Positions 25,010 to 37,152 of a DNA stretch of 64,000 nt are shown here, piece by piece (within the stretch, counting starts at the first letter, position 1; each line of letters starts with the position of its first letter). The notes under the pieces are model-generated. The model was not told the DNA's origin. It did no database searches and worked only from the letters and a program-made list of their open reading frames with translations. The DNA lies in NCBI GenBank assembly GCA_032164295.1, contig JAJHTX010000002.1, positions 434,001-498,000 of the forward strand. Reading direction: 5' to 3'. The translations under genes were made by a program, and so were the position numbers. This DNA comes from Inonotus obliquus (lineage: Eukaryota > Basidiomycota > Agaricomycetes > Hymenochaetales > Hymenochaetaceae).

Positions 25010-26986
25010 AGTTGTAACGTTGGAAGTGAAGGTCAGAGAGGCCGCTTAAAGAAGGAGAAGCAATTTAAATGTTCGGTTAAGGTCATGCGGAAGCGTATTA
25101 TAACTGTGTTCCCGGCCCGCGATCCGTCTTCCGAGCGGTCCGCCCACCAAATCTACCTTCCGACTGTCGCCCCGAGTCGACGGAAGTGGAACATAGTTAT
25201 CCAGAGTCTGTTGCCTGGTGAGGTTCAACATCCAGGCGATGAGGTGTATTTTACGTGCGCTTCCGGCGGATGTCGGCTGCCCGCTTTAATCGCGTCACGT
25301 GTTTCATATGTGTGAGTACACACTGACAGTGACACTGCACAGTCTCGATCTTGGTCCTGCCCTCTGGTACTGAGCATGCTCCGGCACATTACTCCTCCTC
25401 GGAACCGTCAGGCAGTATCAAGCTGTACAGATAGGTCTAACCTCGGCAGCATCCTGCTTCTGTTGCATCAGTTTGGGAGTCAACGTGATAGATGATTGAA
25501 TACTACGACATTGATAACCAGCTCAGCAGACGAGGACTCCGCCAAGAACTAGTCGGAGGAGGTAGTATTCCAACAGACTGCCTCGGTGTAGGGCCAGAGC
25601 TGACTACCACCTTGCCATTCCCTAGGCGGGTGTCGGCGACCCACGGCTGCGAAGGGTATCGCTAAAGCTTAGATGCGGTTCCTAGCAAAGGTACCGCCAT
25701 TCGCATAAATATACGCGCAACTTTCCGCTTATCTGGTGGATAGCGAAGAGCGGAATAATGTAATTTCGTCAGCGGAAAGTGCCTTCTAGACGGTTTTGTG
25801 TGGACGAGATGCGATAATATCCTTAAACTCAGCAACGCGGTTCTGCCGCTTACACGGTATGCTTCTGTTTTTCATAATCATTCTCACTGCGCCGCTTCTA
25901 ATGTAACCATGGCTCAGCTTCGACTTTTCCTTCCGCGACGCTTGCTCTGACGATTTTTGGATATCTGGCATCCTTTTGCCTCTACCGGCTTGTCGATCGG
26001 TCGCTTTATCCCAGTGATTTCATTTAATTTGAGCTATGTCGGATTCCCAAAGGTCCTTGAAAGCCGCTTCAAATCTGAATCGGATGGACTTGTTTCGCTA
26101 CAGTATTCATTTGCCCTTACTCACTCATGAACAATTATCTTTCTTTTGTTCTCCAAATTTTCCGTCTATAGCCGTTTCTTTATCGATTTTTCCTAAAACA
26201 TCCGGTCACTTGTACGTCCTCTTGTTCTCTTTCAACTCTAACCTCGCTATATCTTGAGCTTCCCGCTGAACAATACTCATGCACATGCATGTTAGCTCCT
26301 GAGAAAGTGGCCCGGCGATCGTCTTCGTGGTGGCATGATGCGCCCATTTACATATTCATATATATGTGCTCCATCACTTGAGTTGCACCAATCAATTGAC
26401 AGTCGGGTATATATGAGGGCAATAAGCCTCGTTTGGACCACATAGGCTCTATGACTACTGTATGTACATTAATTGTCGGTGGAAGCATCCCTAGCTGGTG
26501 AGGTAGCAATCGGTAAATGCCGACCTTGATTGATTACTGTACCCGTTTGCTTGGTAATCGGAGACTTGACCTCGACTGCCAGTGCCTTCATGATTGTTCA
26601 ACTCCATCAAATAGCAAAAAATGCCATTTCATACGAGCTCACAACAATTTGTGCCATTGTGGCAAACAAGCGAAGTACCCCTACGATGGGCATAGCCATC
26701 GTATCCTTGATTGACCTACTTCTGCACCCTGAAGAGAATTTCCGTACGTCGTCCTGAATCAGCGAAGGAATTTAAGCCCGTTCACCGACCACAATTCTAA
26801 CAAGTTGTGACAGTTCTACTTATCTCCAAACGTAATACAGGTAGAAAATGTCCTTGCTTGTTGCGGAAGTCAGGAGTCAGCTGCCCCTGCTAGACATATC
26901 GCGTGATCTTGGGTCTCGGCGACAGTACTCTCGTTTCTCCTCGTCTCATTCATGTCTCACTTTGTTCAAGTTCAGGACGCCTGAAT
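25010..26986. other. Large intergenic region
   Basis: About 2 kb without a supportable gene. Around 25722-25781 there is a 10-bp inverted repeat (ACTTTCCGCT and AGCGGAAAGT) about 40 bp apart; no target-site duplication could be made out. The right end presumably contains the promoter of the first dehydrogenase. Confidence 0.45.
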
Positions 26987-28699
26987 ATGTTGGAAAACAA
27001 TGCTTTCATACTAAAGGGCGCGTTGGATGCCACGTTTTCGGTGAGACCGATCCCGGAGCGTTAGTAGTTGGATCAATTTATTAGGAATTTTCGCGCTAAC
27101 ATGGTTTCAGTTGCACCAGGTGAGGTGCTTGTGGAGGTGAAGAAAACCGGTGAGACGATTACAACAAATCTCTAATTTCATTGATGATTGCACTAACGTA
27201 TGCTTCCGTCATTCATGAGGTATCTGCGGTTCAGATGTGAGTAGGGACGCGCCGCGCTTTCTGCCGATCCTTACTATACTCTAGTTGCACTTTTATGCTG
27301 AAGGTCGCCTCGAAGACAATGTTGTCACGCAGCCTTTCGTCAGTCCCCCCGTTGTCTCGATTTGAGCTAACGCCATGCTGATGAAACCCAGGCCCTTGGG
27401 CACGAATCCTCCGGAGTTGTCGTGAAGGGTATTGGTTGTTTCTTATTATTCGTTTCAGACCTAGGTAACTCATCTATACTGCCTGTTTAGCGGGTCCGAA
27501 CGTAAAGAACATCAGTATCGGTGATCGAGTTGCGATGGAGCCTGCTTCCAAATGCCGCGTTTGCGGCGACTGCAAAAGTGGAAAGTACCAGGTCCGACTT
27601 TCAAATGGACGCAGTCTCCTCGAGGGCAACTGAACTGACTCAATAATTGTTAAATCAGCTTTGCGAGTATACCATCTTGGCATCACAACATCCAACCGAT
27701 GGGACGTTGCAGCGATATTACAAGTTCCCTGCAGACCTGACTTACAAATTGCCAGACCATCTCACATTGGAAGATGGAGCCATGGTAAACATTTTCGCCC
27801 AGCAATCATGATGACCAACTTAGTGATTCCGTGCCATTACGGTTTTAGCTAGAACCTCTGTCGGTCGCCGTTCATGCGGTCTCATCCCAAGCACAACTTC
27901 GTGCCGGTCATAATGTAGTCGTCTTCGGGGCGGGCCCAATTGGCCTGTTGAGCATGGCAGTAGCGCGAGCGCTGGGAGCTATGCGAGTTATTGCAGTTGA
28001 TATCGTAGAAGCTCGTCTAGAATTTGCCTTTGGATACGCTGCTACGGATGTGTTCCTTCCACCAGAACAAAGGCAAGGAGAGACACGGATTGAGTACTCC
28101 AAGAGGGCCGCAGGAACGATGAAACGTGAGTTTGGTTTAGAGGAGAGGGGATCCTCGGGCATTGATGTGGTCATTGATGCAACCGGCGCGGAGACATGTA
28201 TTCAGATGGCGTTGCTAGTCGCGAAGATTGGTGCCACTTTTGTCCAGGTTAGTGTCTTCCATTGGAGCATCCTGGCTAATAACACACTCCGGTCTCTACT
28301 AAGGTCGGCTTCGGGGCGTTGCACGTCCAGGTTCCGATTACAACCCTCCAGATGAAGGAATTGACTGTGAAGGGATCCCTTTGTTACGGTGTAAGCTCAG
28401 GAGTCTTTCAACTCTTGAGTCTCTCTAATATATTTTAGCCGTCCGACTATCCGCTTGCACTCAAACTTGCCTCGTCGGGCAGAGTCAATCTTAAGCCACT
28501 CGTGACGCATAGGTGATTCACTGCTGATACCTCCGCTTTCCCCGGGTGGCTGATGTGTTCATCCAGATTTAGGTTTGAGGATGCCATCTCCGCATTTGAG
28601 ATGACCCGCGCCGGAAAGAGTATCGACGAGACAGGCAAGGTTACGAATGTCATCAAGACAATTATTTCAGGACCAGGCGTTGATCCTGCTAGTATCTGA
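26987..28699 (+). CDS. Zinc-dependent polyol dehydrogenase (xylitol/sorbitol dehydrogenase type), copy 1
   Basis: Medium-chain dehydrogenase that oxidises a polyol such as xylitol or sorbitol to the ketose. Spliced frame: MLENNAFILKGALDATFSVR, EVLVEVKKTGICGSD (catalytic Zn Cys), LHFYAEGRL, ALGHESSGVVVK (Zn His and Glu), VAMEPASKCRVCGDCKSGKYQ|LC (structural Zn, C-x2-C-x2-C-x7-C), TLQRYYKFP, EPLSVAVHAVS, and a Rossmann fold FGAGPIGLLSMAVARALGA followed by VIAVDIV. The Asp after beta-2 favours NAD(H). The C-terminal part is RFEDAISAFEMTRAGKSIDE and IIKTIISGP-like. About nine introns; the intron at 27339-27391 has a GT donor, unlike the paralogue. No defects seen. Next to a DUF6533-type gene, with a paralogue 2.8 kb downstream. 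Confidence 0.88.
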
Positions 28700-29348
28700 A
28701 CATGAGCGTTCGCGACATGAAAGTTTGTATTCTAGGTCACGCATAGTGAGTTATGAGAGGGAGCTCTCTTTTCGTAATCATTTTTACTATATTTATGCTT
28801 TCCCTTGACAATATAACTAACAAAACGAGACATACCCCCTCCGATATCATGGGGCTTTCTGATCAGAAGGCCGAAGTACCCCGTGTTTCCGTGACCTGTG
28901 ACGACATCAAGATCAATCTGTCGTCTGAATACTCAGATCAGTTGGTCCAATATCGTATCTTCGTCAGAGGCGTCAGAAGATGTCGGAATAGTCTACAGAG
29001 CAATGGAACTGATCGGCGAGCTTAATCAACATGGTCCCTTGCTTCTCAGAATTCGTTCTGTGTCCTGCCCCCAAACTCCGGCCCCGCGAGCATCACATGG
29101 ATTGGAGACTATTGTCGCTTTTAGCTTCGCTTCGACGAACAGATCCGTGTCCTGTTCTAGATGATTTCAGCTGCTAAGCACTTGGAACATCATCCTCTCG
29201 GAAGGCTTGTCAATCATCACTGAGCTTGTGGCTAGTAGCTACCATCAGACTCTGTCCCAAATAGATTCGATCAAGATGGAAGACAACATGGTATATAAAT
29301 TGTGCTCTCATGACGAAAGCCAGAGTGGGAGACCCCGTCCAGGTCAGC
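28700..29348. other. Intergenic between dehydrogenase 1 and membrane protein B
   Basis: A 90-residue open frame at 28753-29025 has no recognisable motif and no splice support. Otherwise nothing seen; it should contain the promoter of the following gene. Confidence 0.45.
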
Positions 29349-31032
29349 ATGGTTGGTGGCGAGCAAACCGGTACACTCTCAAATGTCCTTATTGGAAGGG
29401 TAAGTCGGAAGAATACTATTGTACGTTCACAGATTGACTCGATTTCAATAGTACTCCACAGGTAATTGAACGTCGATTAGATGTGCTTCTTTTCTCTGAT
29501 CAACATCCGCAGTCGCGGCGTTGACCGTCCTAGTGAGTCGACATTCGATTTCATTTATGTGCTTTTCTCAGAGGTTTTAGATCTACGATTTCCTGGTGAT
29601 TCTCGATGCCGAGGTGAGCGTTCAAATGGTCTTGCGAACTGTTCTTTGTGCTCGTTGTTAATTATGCTTTACCACAGATTGAATTCGTATGGCGTCAAAA
29701 AGTCTGCTGGGGCTCCGTTCTCTTCTACATTAATAGATACATTCCATTCGTTTCTGTGGCCGTTGCATGCCATTGTACGCATTAAAGTCTACCCATCGTA
29801 AAGTCTTATACTGACCAGAAAGCCGTATAGATATTTTGTTCGAACAGAAGATCAATGTTTGTGTCATGCTTGTCCTTCAAGAAGCTCAAATCTAACGATG
29901 GAATACGACCTAGAACTGTCAACTAGGTCCCATTGTGTTTGGAGGTTCGTCAACGGGAGCTATTATTGATTTATCGAGGAGCACACTGAAGCTGACGCTG
30001 CCACAGTTCCATGCCTGATAGGCTTACTGTCGGCTGAATGTACGTTACTCCACCGGCATGCATTCACTCAACTTAATGCACTATAGTCGTATTCCTACTT
30101 CGTGCGGATGCAATCTGGACTCATCAAAGAGCTCTGAGAGCTACTTTAATTGCGGTGTTCTTGGTTCGTCGTCATGACTGCAGTGTCAAGGCCACAATCT
30201 TGATCAAAGATACAGTTGACAAGTACAGCTTGCTCCTATTTTCTCATTGAGCATCTTGCTTCTGTGGAAGGTGAGCATTTTCACGTGGATTGTTACCAGT
30301 GGCATTACTAATTCTTCGAAGTCATCAAAATACAATTTTTCTCCGGCTGCCTGTATTCATTCGAGCGCAGAAACTGGGCTCTTGTGCTTTCGTTCGCAGC
30401 ATGCGATTTCTGCAAGTCAAATTACTTTGTTTTGTGCATGACCGACTCATTCTCATATTAGAACAGTTGCTTTCATTCTTTTTCTGGCTAAGCGCCAGGC
30501 GGATAGTACGCATTTTACCTGTCTCTTGAAGGATTCGATTCTAAGATCGTATTAGAAGCACTCGCTACCACGGCTTTAATGCAAACACTATACCAAGAGA
30601 GTGAGCGAGTATGGAATATCCGTTGAACATGCAAACATTGATTGGGACTGTATACAGGTTTACTCTGCTTTTCTCTTATAACAGGTGAGGAACAAACATT
30701 TTGCTGCATTTGAAGCTCTCTGGCTCACATGACTCATACCTCAAGCATTGACTGCTGTAAATCTTGTGTTGGAAATAGCTGCTCCGGTATGTCCCATTTT
30801 TCTCAGGGTGACAAACTGGAATTAATCCGATCCTCGTTTTCTTAGCCAACACTCCTTGATAACTTCATAGTGTAAGAACATATGCATATCAAATTACGAT
30901 GGCTTGCATCATACTGACGAGCATTGTTCCCGTAGACCAGAAGCTATTCTCACCAATATCATGTGTTCCCGCATGCTTCTTGGGATTCGAAGGGTAAATG
31001 TTGATTCCTGTCGGCGGAGCTCTTTTGTGTAG
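29349..31032 (+). CDS. DUF6533-type multi-pass membrane protein (copy B)
   Basis: First exon 29349-29399 encodes 17 residues (MVGGEQTGTLSNVLIGR). It is followed by a 10-nt exon (29452-29461), a 20-nt exon (29513-29532) and a 33-nt exon (29581-29613), which together read YSTVAALTVL|IYDFLVILDAE. The family signature IEFVWRQKVCWGSVLFYINR and YIPFVSVAVA follows. Later pieces are CLIGLLSAE, VFLLRADAIWTHQRALRATL (the LRxxAIW position), TTALMQTLYQESE, LTAVNLVLEIAAP and EAILTNIMCSRMLLGIRR, ending near 31032. Introns in the second half are approximate. The first exon has the same length as in copy C, and many segments match copy C, supporting recent common origin. Confidence 0.72.
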
Positions 31033-31543
31033 ATGTAATATTATCAACTCTCATCCAAGTAGGAACACATGAATTCAAGTTATTTACACTTGTTCATTCT
31101 TCGAGACGAAACTTGACCATTGCACAACAAGAACGCAGGGAAAATAATCTCGGAACTTGCCGAGATATTACTCTACCATTTCACCACCTCAGCTTTTTTC
31201 TCCACAACTACTGACTCTTATGCAACCGCGAAAGTACCACTGGATTGGGCGGCAATCTGAAGATGAAAGTGTGAATGACATTCGCATGTCCGATCTTTAG
31301 GGGTGAGAAGGGGAATTTATTGCTTCCCGAGTAGCTGGGCTGGTGGTGACACTCTTCGTCCTCTATAGACGGATGTCCCATGCTCGTTCTATCGCCGTAC
31401 AGCAGACTATACTTGCGCAACAAGTCAGCTGCCATGGTGTTCTTGACGTCCCGTGACCGGCAAACTTGAAGCTGTTATCTTCTATGTCTTATCTCCTCTG
31501 CGTCGCCTCCCAATAGGACATCATCCACCTTGAGCAAGTTACA
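31033..31543. other. Intergenic before dehydrogenase copy 2
   Basis: About 500 bp with no gene recognised; presumably the promoter of the second dehydrogenase. Confidence 0.5.
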
Positions 31544-33267
31544 ATGATTGAAAATAAGGCCTTTCTCCTCAAGGGCATCTTGGACGCAACGTTCGCTGTC
31601 AGAGCAATCCCTGAGCGTGCGTTAAACTAGCGCTAGCATGATCTTTTAGTTCGGCAGTCCTGATTCGTATTGCACCGTACGCTGCTCAGTGAATGCGGAT
31701 GAAGTGCTTGTAGAGATAAAGAAGACAGGTAGGCAATATGGGTGATAAATCTGTCATTTCTTTCGTTTATATTGAGTCATCATAGGTATCTGTGGATCCG
31801 ATGTGAGCTTGCTGAACTCTTGTTTGTGGTCGTGCTCATATCAGTCCAGGTACATTTATATACCGAAGGTCGACTAGGGGAAAGACTCGTTGTCACCGAA
31901 CCTTTCGCGAGTTTTCGTTTTTTTCGTTAACGTTGAGTATGCTAACGGTCTGCTCCAGGCTCTCGGACACGAATCATCCGGCATCGTAGTCAAAGGATAG
32001 TAGTGACCAGACGCAACTAGTGGACAAGTTGGCTCTAATATCTTCTACAGTGGGCGAAAAAGTGAAGAATGTGAACATTGGCGATCGTGTCGCTATGGAA
32101 CCAGGCTCGGCATGTCGAGTTTGCCATGAGTGTAAGAGCGGAAAATATAACGTGAGAAATATGGTGGCATACCTCAAGCGGACAGCTGATTATATTCCAT
32201 TAGCTCTGTGGAAATATGATCTTCCCGTCCGCATCTCCTGTTGATGGAACATTGCAGCGCTACTACAAGTTTCCGGGAGAAAACGTCTACAAGCTTCCTG
32301 ACCATCTGACGCTGGAAGATGGAGCAATGGTGTGTATTTCAGTGTGCTCTCGGCATTAGCTACTCTATCAAACCTTGGACACGCGTCTGATCATTCAGAT
32401 GGAACCATTGTCGGTTGCAGTGCACGCTGTATCAAACGTGGGAAAGTTGCGTACAGGGCAGAACGTCGTTATCTTTGGTGCGGGTCCTGTAGGATTGCTT
32501 TGTATGGCGGTTGCACGAGCTCTGGGAGCAACACGCGTCATTGCAGTTGACATTGTCGCATCGCGCCTCGAGTTTGCGTTGGGCTATGCAGCAACGGACT
32601 CGTTTCTGCCTCCCAAGCAAGAAAAGGACGAATCGAAAATGGTCTATTCCAAGAGGGCTGCGGAAGTGATGATGAAGGAACTGGGGTTGGAGGAAAGGGG
32701 CCCCAAGAGCATTGATTTGGTTGTCGATGCGACGGGTGCGGAAACGTGCATTCAGATGGCGTTTCTGGTGGCAAAGATTGGAGGTACCTTTGTTCAGGTT
32801 GGTGCGCTCCCTTTCGACTTATATAGAAATCGATCAGACTGGTCGTTTTTCCAAGGTTGGTTTTGGCCCTTTGGAGGTGCAAGTTCCTATCACAGACCTT
32901 CTCGTGAAGGAGTTAACGCTCGAAGGGTCCATATGTTACAGCGTACGCTCCTTGCTTACTTCCTGAAAACTTCCTTGACGCTGTTTTCGACCCATAGCCG
33001 GGCGATTATCCCCTTGCACTGAGCCTTGCATCGACGGGGAAGATCGACCTCAAGCCAATCGTAACTCACAGGTAAAATACATTTGCATCGAAGCCCTTTT
33101 CGGCAATACCCAACTGACTTTCCTTTTCACAAAGATTCAAGTTTGAAGACGCTATTTCTGCGTTCGAAACAACTCGCGTTGGGAAAAGCATTGATGAAAG
33201 TGGCCAGGTTAAGAACGTTATCAAGACGATCATCTCAGGTCCTGACGTTGACCCCGTTGATCTCTAG
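31544..33267 (+). CDS. Zinc-dependent polyol dehydrogenase (xylitol/sorbitol dehydrogenase type), copy 2
   Basis: Tandem paralogue of the gene at 26987-28699 with the same exon pattern. Spliced frame: MIENKAFLLKGILDATFAVR, EVLVEIKKTGICGSD, VHLYTEGRLGERLVVTEPF, ALGHESSGIVVK, VAMEPGSACRVCHECKSGKY|N|LC (structural Zn Cys all present), VDGTLQRYYKFPGENVYKLP, EPLSVAVHAVSNVGKLRTGQ, FGAGPVGLLCMAVARALGA and VIAVDIVASRLEFALGYAA. It ends KFEDAISAFETTRVGKSIDE...ISGPDVDPVDL. The Asp in VIAVDIV favours NAD(H). The intron at 31907-31958 has a GC donor where copy 1 has GT. Active-site residues are intact, so both copies look functional; substrate differences cannot be judged by eye. Confidence 0.87.
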
Positions 33268-33991
33268 ATCAATGGAACAACGGGTGTACTATGTAAAAGA
33301 TTGGATCATAAATCGAGAATGAGATTCCATCGTTGGCTTAACAAAGAGGATGAGAACTCAACTCCGCAATCCTTTGCGCCACCATTCTGATTTTCTACGA
33401 GCGTTGCAACCTCTTGTCCGATGCCAAGTACTACTTCTTTTTGGGTATTCCAAGTGGACTTTCTCCAGACAAGAGCATAATTTGAGGGAATCATCGGTGT
33501 GGACGAATGATAGTCCTTTTTTTATGTTTTGTACATCATACGTAATCTGATACGTGATTACATTGGAGCTTAGTTACGTAATAAAAACGTTGATCATCAC
33601 TTTCCTTCTTGGGTTTCGGAAATACCCGTTGGATGTTGCCCAAGCCCAAACTACTTAACCCCACGTCAACAAACGGCGTGTTTCGTTGTTTCGTGTACAA
33701 GGATACTCAACCCTCAACACTATCCATTAGACCGGGGAAAGGGTAGCTTCTCAAGGGGTATATTTTACGGTTTCAACCCCTAGGAAGATCACCACAACTT
33801 TCTTGTAAAGGAGATGAAGGTCGACGAAAGGTTCATCTGCCACGCAGCCACAGAGCAAGCTCTTCGCCTACCCCTAGAATTTTTCATGGCTTTGTCGAGT
33901 AACTCGTTGTATTCAGGTGCCCTTCCATCATATTATACCTTGCTCTAACTGACATTTCTTTTTCTCTGGTATGGAAACCGAGATTTAAGCT
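33268..33991. other. Intergenic, nothing recognised
   Basis: Contains a small palindromic patch of TACGTAAT-like words around 33538-33588; otherwise no feature. Confidence 0.45.
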
Positions 33992-34546
33992 ATGCCTCCC
34001 GGCTCTCGAAATAGCACGTTCTTGGCTCAGCACTGTGTAACCATCCAGATTAACAACTCCGCCAAGGTGATTATCTTTGGACCAAATGATGGAGTTACTG
34101 CTATCCCAGCTGGTCGTATTTGGTGGCATCAAGCTAAAAATACGGATTACGAGTGGGAACCGATAGTTTTCTTAGAACTTCTATCATTGATTATATCTGG
34201 CCTTGACCAATGCCTCCGAGATGCTGGGCTCTTTTCTGTTGGTTTCAATACGCGTGTGTCTCCGGCGTCGTACTCTGTAAAAAGACGGGATGGGCGTTGT
34301 AAGTCTCAGGACTCGTCTGTGATTTTCGATTTCTACTCTGGAACTATTATAATTATGGGTACAATCCTACCTCAATGGGTGCAAGACCTTGCACTATGCT
34401 TCACGCTCATCCCTCGCGAAGGGATGTTAACTTCGGATATGTGGCTTCCTTTGGGACAGAGTAGGTACGTGAAGTTACCCAGCTCATTTTCGTGGATGTT
34501 TCCCCACTGTACCCATAACTTCATCCCCATCAAAAGACTAAGCTAA
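33992..34546 (+). CDS. Hypothetical protein, possibly spliced
   Basis: I do not recognise this gene. An uninterrupted frame of 184 codons begins MPPGSRNSTFLAQHCVTIQI and contains GVTAIPAGRIWWHQ, YSVKRRDGR and VIFDFYSGT. Possible GT/AG pairs occur inside, so the true product may be shorter and spliced. There is no signal peptide at the start and no clear membrane helix or catalytic motif. It sits between the second polyol dehydrogenase and membrane protein C, a place where the first dehydrogenase/membrane-protein pair has no obvious counterpart. It could be a lineage-specific gene or a chance open frame. Confidence 0.3.
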   Translation: MPPGSRNSTFLAQHCVTIQINNSAKVIIFGPNDGVTAIPAGRIWWHQAKNTDYEWEPIVFLELLSLIISGLDQCLRDAGLFSVGFNTRVSPASYSVKRRDGRCKSQDSSVIFDFYSGTIIIMGTILPQWVQDLALCFTLIPREGMLTSDMWLPLGQSRYVKLPSSFSWMFPHCTHNFIPIKRLS

Positions 34547-34685
34547 ATCCATCATCACGGAGAGGATGTGATGGATCCCAGTCGTATAGCATCATATTCT
34601 GACCGGATAAGCGTAACTCACAGGAATGCGCTTATAGGATCGCCAGTCTTCCCTTCTCTGGAGGACGAAGACTCGCATGCCCATC

Positions 34686-36436
34686 ATGAGCACCCCACAA
34701 TTCGAGAGCATGTTTTCTGATGTAACTCTGGTTCGCGTAAGTAGGATTATATTAGTTTATCCTATAGCTGACGATCCGTTTCCAGTATTTTGCAGGTCTT
34801 CACTGTTCACCTTTTTTCCACCGGTTTCATCTGACTGACCGTTATGCAGTTTCAACCCTCGTCATCTTGGTGGGTCCTGTATTCCTCGGTTTTAATGCGT
34901 TGAATCCTAATTTAAAACAGTTATATGACTACTTTCTAACTTTAGAGAGAGAGGCGAGTCAGAATCTTGATGCTTCATTGTGAAATTTGACAAATTCGAT
35001 CACAGATTCGATTCATCTGGCTGCAAAAATCCTCAATCTGTCACCTGCCCTTCTTGCTCAATCGTTACACACCATTCTTCTACAACGGAACCATCGCCTA
35101 TTGTGCGCTTCCAGTCAAACAAGCTTAACTACCCACTTACCTTGTGTCTCCTTTCTAGACGTTTTGGTAGAACAGTCTAGCTCTGTATGTATACAAACCT
35201 AACTCCCGTGAACGAGGAAATTTCCTGACCTGTCTGCATTTCAGCGTTGCAAAAGCGGCATCTTCCTTCACGCTGGCGGGTGTCTGATAGCTTGGACAGT
35301 GTGGTTCATTTCAACTAACAAACCACTCTTCCTAGCCTTTGCCATGGTGGGACTACTGTCCGCCCAAGGTAAGCAAGAAAGATTTACCTATGGGCAGTCG
35401 CTCTAACCAGATACGTAGCAACATTTTTACTCCGAGCGGATGCAATATGGGGGCGTCAACGCTTCGTGAGAGGTTTGCTAGCTGTGACCTTCCTTGTGAG
35501 TCCACCTTGACCCACCATCCGTAATTCTGATTTTGGCAAAATCAGGTGACTAGTGCTGTTTTCATCTATCTCAGCACAGAATATGTTGCATCGGTACATG
35601 GTAAGCTGTAATCTAATTCGAGAGAAAGAAAGCGGCGATCATCATTTGACCATTCATGTTCTATTACAAGTCTTTTCGGAGAAAGATTTCCCATCCAGCT
35701 GTTTATACTATTTCGAAAAGAAGAGCTGGGGACTATTGATAATGATCATGATGTGCGATTTATGTGGGTTGGCTTTTTACGTCGTTTCGACTCAAACTCA
35801 TAAACTTCAGTTGCTTTCATTCTACTTCTTGTGAAGAATAAGACAGATGGTATGGAATTCGCTTGGTGAGCTGGAGTCCTGGTCACTGATAGCATGCTTG
35901 CAGCAATACTCGCCAGTACGGCACTAATGCAAGCGGTGCATCGGGAGAGTCAGTGAATGTTTCATCCCGTATTAAAATGAAAACAGCTGATATCGTCCGC
36001 AGGTTTAAAGTGCTTCTGCGTATTAACAGGTAGAGCCCACTCGTCTATTTCGCTGTTGAATCGTACGGATAACCTATCACGCCCTTCAAGCATTCACGTT
36101 CTCAAACCTCATCATACAACTCGTAGTGAAGGTATGTGCCGATTGTCTTCTACAGATCAGACGATTTAGGGATCTGACGAAGGTATCGCCACCTGCAGGC
36201 TGTATGGCGAGAATCTCTCATTGCGTTAGTCAAATGCTTTCCAATGGTCTCCGAATCACGCGTTGACATCACAATATAGTACGGAAAGTGTTCTTATCAA
36301 CATGTTTTGTGCCCGTATGCTCCTCGCGATCCGTGGTGCAATTGCGAGAGAGGATCTCTGGGAAGACGACAGCGGCGAGTCATTCCACTTCGCGGATCAT
36401 TGCCTCGACAGTGTCGACTCGAACAACTCGGCGTAG
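34686..36436 (+). CDS. DUF6533-type multi-pass membrane protein (copy C)
   Basis: Exon 1 (34686-34736) encodes MSTPQFESMFSDVTLVR. A 10-nt exon (34786-34795), a 20-nt exon (34850-34869) and a 33-nt exon (34921-34953) give YFAVSTLVIL|LYDYFLTLERE. The next intron (34954-35005) begins with GC instead of GT and leads into IRFIWLQKSSICHLPFLLNR and YTPFFYN, the family signature. Later segments are FAMVGLLSAQ, TFLLRADAIWGRQRFVRGLL, STALMQAVHRESQ, FTFSNLIIQLVV and SVLINMFCARMLLAIRGAIA, with an acidic tail ending SNNSA. Helices and order match the other family members here. Downstream exon borders are approximate. Function unknown. Confidence 0.75.
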
Positions 36437-37152
36437 CAACGTCTCGACTTCTCGTATAAAAAAATGCTTCGTATTCCAAAACAAGAAAAGCTGCAGGCAG
36501 CGAGCTCGTTCCTCATTCCAAATACCTCTCTTGAACCCATTTCTTTCCCCTTCTCCCCTCTCTTTGGGCAACCACCAATCCTATGTCGTGCAAATCTGTC
36601 TTGTTACCATTCGTAGCTTGCCTCTTTTCGGGATATTCTATGTGCCACATGACGTTGGTATCATTATAGTATCGCGGCCATCCTAATCCCAGCTATTACC
36701 AGGCTCCGGGCTCGGGGTCGCGGACTTTGCGGAAGGAATATTCAGAGTCAGGACTAGACTATTGTTTTTTCTGCGCCAACCCTATGTCTCCAGGTATAAA
36801 GACGGGGTGGCTTAGGAGATAGCGAGAGTCTGGATGCTTCCAATTCGAAAGGGGGAAATCGACGGCGACCGTAAGAACCACAAGCTACTCCCTCAATCGG
36901 AATACAACGCAACAAATCCAGAAGACGCCGCCTCACAACATAGAATATGACGAGGGGGGCAAGAAATACAAATTTATTATCTTTTCATCTTTTTCTCGCC
37001 AATGCGGTTAGTGTACAGGTTAATCTACCTTCAGATGTGAGATTAGCAAAGCAAGGAGTGGAAGAGCACGAAACTCCCTCATGATCTTTCTCTAGTGGTC
37101 TAACATACTATGAGGTAAGAGGGAGCACACTTGAGCATATCGAGCTCAGAGA
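36437..37152. other. Convergent intergenic region
   Basis: Separates the accessory membrane-protein block from the transketolase gene, both of which end here. No gene or notable repeat seen. Confidence 0.5.

Noticed and set aside
28753..29025. 90-codon frame between dehydrogenase 1 and membrane protein B
   Set aside because: No recognisable motif; the membrane protein gene has a better first exon at 29349.
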